Source: Ancylothrix sp. D3o
GTDB taxonomy: Bacteria; Cyanobacteriota; Cyanobacteriia; Cyanobacteriales; Oscillatoriaceae
Reading direction: 5' to 3'
DNA length: 64,000 nucleotides
Assembly: GCF_025370775.1 (NCBI RefSeq)
Contig: NZ_JAMXEX010000008.1
Coordinates: forward strand, 62,001 to 126,000
In this document: piece after piece, positions 61,618 through 64,000 of the stretch
How positions within the stretch are numbered: position 1 is the stretch's first letter
Layout: the number at the start of each line of letters is the position of its first letter
Position numbers and translations under genes: made by a program
Notes under the pieces: model-generated
The model's database searches: none
What the model was told of the DNA's origin: nothing
What the model saw: only the letters and a program-made list of their open reading frames with translations

Positions 61618-63834
61618 ATGCTACAAAGATACTTAAGCCAAAATGATCTAGAAAACGCCGATAGCCCGGAAAAAATTGCCCTTATTTTTCAAAAATTGGG
61701 CTACAACGCTGCACCTCAGCAATCAGATGTGGAAGGTTTAGAACTACCGGCTCGCACCGCCAAAGCTATTAAAAAAGTTCACCTAATTGCTGAGGAAAAA
61801 AGCGCTGTTTATACGCTACAAGTGTGGCTGTTTCAGTTGCAAGAGCAGGAGTGTACTTCAGAATTAGATGCCAAGAAAAGGATGAAAGCTATTGCCAGTA
61901 GTCTTTGCAGTCGGGGTTCTAATTTTCAATTTCTTTTGCTTGGTACTAAGGACTATAAACAGTTAATTTTAGTTAATCCGCGCCTGAGTTTGGATGAGCA
62001 AATGAATCTGCGCCTGAGCATCCAACCCTGGCAAATTGACCTCTGCTATCCGAGTAATTATGACCGGCATAGGCTCGAATCAATTGCTGCTCATAACCTC
62101 AAACCGCAGGAAATTTACGAGCTACAATATCAAGCTTTTAATTTACTCCAAAACAAGAAAAATAGAGGCTCACAGACGAAAGATTCTCTAGGGCTTTATC
62201 TGCAAGAAATTGGCCGGTTTCCTTTGCTGCGGGATTCCGAAGAAATTGCCCTGGCTCAGCAAATTGCCGATTTATTGAGATTGGAAGAAGTGGGAAAAAC
62301 TTTGTCTAAGCAACTTGGAAGAAAGCCGGATGAGAGTGAATGGGCTTCTGCCCTAAATATGCAGGTTTTTGAGTTTCGTAAACGGCTTCACCAAGGTCAA
62401 AAAGCCAAAGAAAAAATGATCGTTTCCAATTTGCGCTTAGTTGTGTCGATTGCCAAAAAATATCAAAATCGGGGGTTAGATTTCTCGGACTTAATTCAAG
62501 AAGGAAATATGGGCTTAATTCGAGCAGTAGAAAAGTTTGAAGGAGAAAAAGGTTATAAATTTTCTACTTATGCTTATTGGTGGATTCGCCAGTCTATTAC
62601 CAGAGCAATTTACGATAAATCCCGACTGATCCGCCTGCCGATTCATCTCATAGAGAAAATTTCTCGAATTAAAAACACTATTCAAATTTTAACGCAAGAA
62701 TTGGGTCGCCAACCGACTGAAGGGGAAATAGCAACACGCTTAGAAATTCCCGTTGAAAAGCTGCAATTTATTACTACAGCCTCTCTGACACCTTTTTCTT
62801 TAGAAACGCTAGATGATGCTTTTGAATCTGGCTATGAAACCCCAGAAGAATACGCTATAAATCTTTTGCGGCTCGAAAATCTGGAAAGAGTTTTAGACAC
62901 CCTCAGCCCCCGGCAGCGGGATGTTATCCGAATGCGTTACAGTTTGGATGATGGCAAGCTCAAAACATTAGACGATATTGCTCAACACTTTAATATTAGC
63001 CGTGAGAGAATTCGCCAAATTGAGACGAAAGCGATGAATAAATTACGCCATCCTCAGCGCCGCTATTTTCTCACTGAGGAGCTTTGTCCGCAAGAGTGGC
63101 AAAAGGCTACGATAAACAACGATATTCAAGAGCCATTTTTGCTATCTGCTAACACTTCCAATATGGTGAGCGCGCCCAATTCCAGCACAAACTACCCGAA
63201 AAAAGATAGCCTTGATGAGACTAATTTACCAACGAAAAAGCCAGCAAAATATACCCAGTCTAAACCGAAAGAAAAAGCCACCAAACCGCAAGACGATAGC
63301 ATGAAAACAAGGCGTTTGTTATTTTGGCCACCCCAACCAAAAGCAAAATCTAGCAATTATAAAAGTGATAAACAACCAAGCAAACCCGAACCCAGCAAGG
63401 TTAGCCCCGTTGTCTCGTCATTGCTAGAACTCTCCTCAACTAAGCCGCGATATTTTCCTGTAAATTTAACTCTTTCTGAGCCTCCTTTTTTGGCTTCTTT
63501 TAGCATAAACTCACCGGATATTATCAGCCACTATGCCGCCGGCAAAAGGGATTTTAGACGAATAAACTTGAAAGGAGCAAATTTAAGCAATGCAAATTTG
63601 AGTGGAGCAAACCTAGAAGGAGCGAAGCTTGCCAAAGCCAATTTGAGCAATGTTAATTTCAGCGGAGCTAATCTCAGGGGAGCCGATCTTCGGGGAGCTA
63701 ATCTCAGGGGCGCTAATTTTTATTTTGCTGATTTAACCGAGTCTTACCTCTGGGGTGCTGACTTGGATGCTGCGAATTTATCTGAAGTGATTTATAGCGA
63801 TAAAACCCAATTTCCTCGCGGGTTTGAACTCTGA
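61618..63834 (+). CDS. Sigma-70 factor with restriction-methylase-like N-domain and pentapeptide repeats
   Basis: 738 residues. Residues about 15-175 (VHLIAEEKSAVYTLQVWLFQ, FQFLLLGTKDYKQLILVNPR, RHRLESIAAHNLKPQEIYEL) resemble, from memory, the front domain of cyanobacterial Eco57I-type methylases. Then sigma region 1.2 (SLGLYLQEIGRFPLL, about 190-225), region 2 (267-350; SNLRLVVSIAKKYQNRGLDF, YAYWWIRQSITRAI), region 3, and region 4 with helix-turn-helix (DIAQHFNISRERIRQIETKA, about 452-472): a group 2-like sigma-70. A basic disordered linker (about 485-640) leads to some 15 pentapeptide repeats (about 648-725, A(N/D)LxG). It should direct RNA polymerase to a special promoter set. Possible NtcA-type promoter upstream. 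Confidence 0.9.
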   Translation: MLQRYLSQNDLENADSPEKIALIFQKLGYNAAPQQSDVEGLELPARTAKAIKKVHLIAEEKSAVYTLQVWLFQLQEQECTSELDAKKRMKAIASSLCSRGSNFQFLLLGTKDYKQLILVNPRLSLDEQMNLRLSIQPWQIDLCYPSNYDRHRLESIAAHNLKPQEIYELQYQAFNLLQNKKNRGSQTKDSLGLYLQEIGRFPLLRDSEEIALAQQIADLLRLEEVGKTLSKQLGRKPDESEWASALNMQVFEFRKRLHQGQKAKEKMIVSNLRLVVSIAKKYQNRGLDFSDLIQEGNMGLIRAVEKFEGEKGYKFSTYAYWWIRQSITRAIYDKSRLIRLPIHLIEKISRIKNTIQILTQELGRQPTEGEIATRLEIPVEKLQFITTASLTPFSLETLDDAFESGYETPEEYAINLLRLENLERVLDTLSPRQRDVIRMRYSLDDGKLKTLDDIAQHFNISRERIRQIETKAMNKLRHPQRRYFLTEELCPQEWQKATINNDIQEPFLLSANTSNMVSAPNSSTNYPKKDSLDETNLPTKKPAKYTQSKPKEKATKPQDDSMKTRRLLFWPPQPKAKSSNYKSDKQPSKPEPSKVSPVVSSLLELSSTKPRYFPVNLTLSEPPFLASFSINSPDIISHYAAGKRDFRRINLKGANLSNANLSGANLEGAKLAKANLSNVNFSGANLRGADLRGANLRGANFYFADLTESYLWGADLDAANLSEVIYSDKTQFPRGFEL

Positions 63835-64000
63835 AAATATGAGAGTTTTAAATATCCTATTGCCAGGGGTTTATTGTGGTGATTACCAATAAAATCCCTA
63901 GTAATATTTAAACAATAAAAAGAGGAATTTTCCCGATTAAACAGCAAATAACCGAACAAAGCATTTTTGCAAGAAATGATGTTGCCGAACTATCTCACGA
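63835..64000. other. Window end after the sigma-factor gene
   Basis: AT-rich sequence without a supported gene. A possible ATGATG near 63978 keeps an open frame to the window edge (MMLPNYLT), but this is too short to judge. Confidence 0.3.

Noticed and set aside
1-64000. tRNA, rRNA, prophage or transposase genes
   Set aside because: I looked for T-loop patterns (GGTTCGAATCC type), rRNA segments, integrases and DDE transposases while reading and found none.

Overview
This is cyanobacterial chromosomal DNA, most likely from a filamentous, non-heterocystous (Oscillatoriales-type) species. The assignment is an inference. It rests on a cyanobacterial nitrate cluster (nrtBCD, nrtP, narB, narM), several families that are typically cyanobacterial (COP23, DUF3386, a CSP41-type protein, the Cys-rich 73-residue protein, a PEP-CTERM protein), and many short tandem heptamers and palindromic intergenic repeats. 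The hexamers ACCGGC/GCCGGT are conspicuous throughout. I did not notice the HIP1 octamer common in many cyanobacteria. No tRNA, rRNA, CRISPR array, prophage or intact insertion sequence was seen.

Layout. 1-9 kb is nitrate assimilation: the end of nrtB, then nrtC and nrtD (ABC importer), nrtP (MFS nitrate permease), narB (nitrate reductase) and narM, with an NtcA-type promoter before nrtP. 9-13.4 kb holds an esterase, a tiny PEP-CTERM protein, a BadF/BcrA-type sugar kinase, a 1-kb gene-poor stretch with repeats and a decayed ORF, and a patatin-like lipase. 13.7-25 kb is mostly housekeeping: hisB-hisC, a papain-fold peptidase-like protein, an Anbu-type proteasome homologue, an MTHFS-like protein, a ROK kinase, a HAD phosphatase, a geranylgeranyl-reductase-family flavoprotein, gamma-glutamyltransferase and a COP23 protein. 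25.4-31.1 kb is one 1902-residue soluble hybrid histidine kinase with about ten PAS domains and a GAF domain. 31-43.9 kb holds small conserved proteins, a PanE-like reductase, a MazG-like pyrophosphatase, an acyl-CoA-dehydrogenase-like protein, a secreted GH2-type protein, DUF3386, Uma2, SurE, a CSP41-like protein and PgsA. 44-48.6 kb is a two-gene minus-strand unit: a coiled-coil, acidic, motif-repeat scaffold followed by an Hsp70/actin-fold ATPase. 49-56 kb holds TldD/TldE, a VOC protein, an orphan RnfD-like protein with DUF2330, and a TPR protein. 56-64 kb holds a GDT1-family manganese exporter behind a yybP-ykoY riboswitch, a glycosyltransferase, HtpG, and a sigma factor with extra domains at both ends.

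Most unusual points. (1) The scaffold/ATPase pair at 44.1-48.6 kb. The ATPase's phosphate-1 motif lies upstream of any ATG, GTG or TTG in its frame. A run of nine A at the end of the scaffold gene would join the two frames after a -1 slip or one extra A, so this may be a slippage-made or phase-variable fusion, or a homopolymer sequencing error. (2) A sigma-70 factor with an N-terminal domain resembling the front module of restriction-modification methylases and a C-terminal pentapeptide-repeat domain. (3) A NrtD ATPase with a membrane segment and an extra C-terminal domain. (4) A hybrid kinase gene whose two halves differ in base skew and which carries two palindromic repeats inside its coding sequence.
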